This document shows positions 14,423 to 15,149 of a stretch of 15,149 nt of DNA, in pieces. Position numbers and translations under genes: made by a program. This stretch comes from Thermoanaerobaculia bacterium (GTDB lineage Bacteria > Acidobacteriota > Thermoanaerobaculia > UBA5066). The notes beneath the pieces are model-generated. The model did no database searches and was not told where the DNA came from. It saw only the letters and a list, made by a program, of their open reading frames with translations. The stretch is taken from contig JAGOBQ010000039.1 in the NCBI GenBank assembly GCA_017999215.1, forward strand, positions 1 through 15,149, read 5' to 3'. How positions within the stretch are numbered: the first letter of the stretch is position 1; each line of letters opens with the position of its first letter.

Positions 14423-15149
14423 GACCGCGAGAGGGGCGCGCCATCGAGGTGGCTGGCGCGCGGACGCACAACCTGAAGGGGGTCTCCTGCCGCGTCCCGA
14501 TCGGGGCGATCACGGTCGTCACCGGCCCGTCCGGCTCCGGCAAGTCGTCGCTCGCGTTCGACACGCTCTACGCGGAAGGGCAGCGCCGCTTCGTCGAGTC
14601 GATGTCGACCTACGCGCGGCAGTTCCTGGAGCGGATGGAGCGTCCCGACGTCGAGAGGATCGACCACCTCCTCCCGGCGATCGCCCTCGAGCAGAAGGCG
14701 GCGGTCCGTTCGGCCCGCTCCACGGTCGGAACCGCGACGGAGATCCACGACGTCCTCCGGCTCCTCTTCGCCGCCGCGGGGACCGTCGTCTGCCCCGACT
14801 GCGGCCTCGAGGTGCGGCGCGACTCTCCGGCGGGCGTGGCGGACGCGCTCGTCGCGGAGCTCGGCGAAGGGGCGCGGCTCCTCGTCCTCGCGCCGCGTCC
14901 TGCGGAGGGGCTCGCCGAACGCGCTCCGCTCTGGGTCCGCTCGGGCCTCTTCCGGGCGGTCGCCGCCGACGGGAGCGTCGTCTCGTTCGACGCCGAGACG
15001 CCTCCGCCGGCGGGGCCGGACGGTCTCGTACGGCTCGTCGTCGGGAGGCACGTCCTCCGCGGCGGAGACGCCGAGCTCTCCGCCTCGCTCGACGGCGCCT
15101 TCGCGGTCGGCGAGGGGACGCTCCTCGTGCGCGACGCGGCGACGGGGCG
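14419..15149 (+). CDS. uvrA: Excinuclease ABC subunit A, 3' truncated by the window edge
   Basis: The first 243 residues of UvrA, the ATPase that with UvrB searches for DNA damage in nucleotide excision repair, are visible; the frame stays open to the last base. It opens IEVAGARTHNLKGV (9-22), then the Walker A motif TGPSGSGKSSLAFDTLYAEG (35-54), QRRFVESMSTYARQFLERM (55-73) and RSTVGTATEIHDVLRLLFA (100-118). C125 and C128 form a C-P-x-C pair. Compared with classical UvrA, the segment before RSTVG reads QKAAVRSA and the following region looks shorter and more divergent, as in some UvrA variants of Acidobacteria and Myxobacteria. ATG at 14419 overlaps the methyltransferase stop. Whether this is the housekeeping UvrA or a paralogue needs the rest of the gene. 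Confidence 0.93.
   Translation, partial: MRPREGRAIEVAGARTHNLKGVSCRVPIGAITVVTGPSGSGKSSLAFDTLYAEGQRRFVESMSTYARQFLERMERPDVERIDHLLPAIALEQKAAVRSARSTVGTATEIHDVLRLLFAAAGTVVCPDCGLEVRRDSPAGVADALVAELGEGARLLVLAPRPAEGLAERAPLWVRSGLFRAVAADGSVVSFDAETPPPAGPDGLVRLVVGRHVLRGGDAELSASLDGAFAVGEGTLLVRDAATG

Noticed and set aside
1..15149. CRISPR arrays, tRNA/rRNA genes, insertion sequences, phage or defence genes
   Set aside because: No regularly spaced repeats, tRNA-like cloverleaf, transposase or integrase motifs or terminal inverted repeats were seen on either strand by eye.

Overview
The window is one very GC-rich (clearly above 70% by eye), densely packed bacterial chromosome segment. Genes overlap or sit within about 50 bases of each other, and there is no gene-free stretch over 70 bases. 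Many starts are GTG or TTG and few have a Shine-Dalgarno sequence. This style, with an exopolysaccharide locus, an ECF sigma factor and secreted phosphatase/CBM9-like genes, suggests an Acidobacteriota-type organism (Thermoanaerobaculia/Holophagae-like). That is inference; Myxococcota or Gemmatimonadota cannot be excluded. I see no mobile element, CRISPR, tRNA or rRNA.

Region 1 (1-5757) is a surface-polysaccharide block. On the plus strand, a truncated membrane glycosyltransferase-like protein (1-846), a GT4 glycosyltransferase (843-1997) and a polyprenyl-phosphate glycosylphosphotransferase (1994-3334) are joined by 4-base stop/start overlaps. A convergent O-antigen ligase/polymerase with a C-terminal TPR region (3321-5141, minus) overlaps the last of these by 14 bases. 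Divergent from it is a NusG/RfaH-type antiterminator paralogue (5185-5757, plus). Together these would prime, extend and polymerise a lipid-linked glycan, and the NusG paralogue is a plausible regulator of long polysaccharide transcripts.

Region 2 (13743 down to 5678, minus strand) is an unbroken run of eight genes: MarC-family membrane protein, GNAT acetyltransferase, PAS-GGDEF-EAL cyclic-di-GMP protein, CHAD-domain protein, secreted alkaline-phosphatase/NPP-family enzyme, CBM9-like protein, ECF sigma factor and mutY. Neighbours are 4-base-overlapping or separated by at most about 47 bases, so they could be one transcript, probably with internal promoters. The CHAD gene (9939-10793) has no ATG/GTG/TTG start in its frame and is easily overlooked; its start is the main annotation problem in the window.

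Region 3 (13811-15149, plus strand) is divergent from marC: a class I SAM methyltransferase whose stop overlaps the start of uvrA, which runs off the right edge.

The most unusual sequence-level observations are: a TANNNT hexamer 6-8 bases upstream of four starts that lack a Shine-Dalgarno sequence, suggesting leaderless transcripts (twice made from the upstream gene's stop codon); the CHAD start next to a six-G tract; an 80-base convergent overlap between the antiterminator and mutY; and a very stable GNRA-capped hairpin inside the GGDEF-EAL gene. I did not find a convincing new multi-gene system.
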